This document shows, piece by piece, positions 63,452 through 64,000 of a DNA stretch of 64,000 nt. How positions within the stretch are numbered: the first letter of the stretch is position 1; the number at the start of each line of letters is the position of its first letter. The notes beneath the pieces are model-generated. The model saw only the letters and a list, made by a program, of their open reading frames with translations. It had not been told where the DNA came from and did not search any database. The translations under genes and the position numbers were made by a program. This DNA is from Dicaeum eximium (lineage: Eukaryota > Chordata > Aves > Passeriformes > Dicaeidae): contig VWZP01010207.1 of NCBI GenBank assembly GCA_013396995.1, positions 37,892 through 101,891 of the forward strand. Reading direction: 5' to 3'.

Positions 63452-63760
63452 AAACCGGGCCCATCTACACCACCATCGGACCTTCACAGAAACCTACACC
63501 CTTCTACAAGATCACTGCTTCAGCAGAACCACATCTGTCACTGCAGGAGGAGCAGCCACCATTCAACTGGACTGTTACCAACACCCTGACCCCCAGAGTG
63601 TCAGGTTGTATTCTGACTTTATCAGTAATTTATCAGTAGTTCATCAGTAGTTTTGTTTGTACTAATTACATTTGTATTTTCCGTTTTCTTAGTAAAGAAC
63701 TGGTATTCCTATTCCCATATCTTTGCCTGAGAGCCTTTTTATTTCAAAATTGTGGTAATT

Positions 63761-63887
63761 CAGAGGGAAAGGGTTTACCTTTTCCATTTCAGGGGAGGCT
63801 CCTGCCTTCCTTAGCAGACACCTNCAGAGGGAAAGGGTTTACCTTTTCCATTTCAGGGGAGGCTCCTGCCTTCCTTAGCAGACACCT
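63761..63887. repeat. Exact 63-bp direct repeat separated by one N (probable assembly duplication)
   Basis: 63761-63823 and 63825-63887 are identical as read and meet at the N at 63824, as in the larger case at 60805. Confidence 0.92.
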
Positions 63888-63911
63888 GTCTTTTCAAACC
63901 AAGAAAGATTT

Positions 63912-63929
63912 TGGCACCCAACGTGAGAC
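63912..63929 (+). other. Retroviral primer binding site, tRNA-Lys type
   Basis: TGGCACCCAACGTGAGAC resembles the TGGCGCCCAACGTGGGGC site complementary to the 3' end of lysine tRNA (1,2 type), used by betaretrovirus-like elements. Three mismatches suggest age. Confidence 0.7.
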
Positions 63930-64000
63930 TTGAGGGCATTGAGAGGAAAAAACGTGAAAAGTGAATAACAGTTCTTTAGTAATCTAATTTTTGTGTGGTG
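63930..64000 (+). mobile_element. Start of ERV internal region (5' leader), cut by window edge
   Basis: Leader-like sequence following the primer binding site. No gag start is visible before the window ends. Confidence 0.6.

Larger units (their letters stand above)
63154..63907 (+). mobile_element. 5' LTR of an endogenous retrovirus (ERVK-like), + strand
   Basis: It begins TGTCCTGGATTGTAAAATAA and carries a TATA-like GCATATAATC near 63363. It has AGTAAA as a possible poly(A) signal near 63691 and a U5 ending near AAACCAAGAAA, a few bases before a primer binding site. The U5 is the reverse complement of the antisense LTR at 47366. The exact right end is uncertain. A 64-base artefactual duplication lies inside. 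Confidence 0.75.

Overview
This window comes from a vertebrate nuclear genome, almost certainly a passerine bird. Two large GT-AG-spliced genes lie on the + strand, separated by a CpG island. The interspersed repeats are avian: CR1 LINE 3' ends with ATTCTRTG-type tails, a tRNA-Ile/CR1 chimeric SINE of the zebra-finch type, and songbird-type endogenous retrovirus LTRs. Family assignments rest on reading and memory of the families; no database search was run.

Left part (1-28015): the 3' two thirds of CHD6, a CHD-family (subfamily III) chromatin remodeller. Twenty coding exons (270-25568) begin at the last motif of the SNF2 helicase core and run to the stop codon. All junction phases agree and together give 1815 codons. 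An AU-rich 3' UTR of about 2.4 kb follows. The introns hold CR1 fragments, a tRNA-derived SINE and a decayed copy of part of CHD6's own exon 17.

Middle (28016-31601): unique-looking intergenic DNA, then a CpG island interrupted by an 89-base assembly gap. An E2F-type site lies 13 bases upstream of the next start codon.

Right part (31602-57935): complete RBL1 (p107), the retinoblastoma-like pocket protein, in 22 exons encoding 1053 aa, with a 2-kb 3' UTR. Its introns carry an antisense LTR, a CR1, a diverged tandem repeat and an unusually dense cluster of perfect inverted repeats.

Tail (57936-64000): a repeat graveyard. It contains a solo LTR with a clean 5-bp target duplication, nested antisense CR1s, and finally a + strand LTR followed by a lysine-tRNA-type primer binding site, so a retroviral internal region starts at the window edge. 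Two exact direct repeats meet at single N bases and look like assembly artefacts.

The two genes do not form an operon. CHD6 remodels nucleosomes; p107 with E2F4/5 represses cell-cycle promoters. Their same-strand adjacency resembles the CHD9-RBL2 pair of human 16q12 and may be an ancient linkage. I found no evidence of a novel multi-gene system. The most unexpected items are the CHD6 exon-17 relic with splice-like borders and the inverted-repeat cluster in an RBL1 intron.
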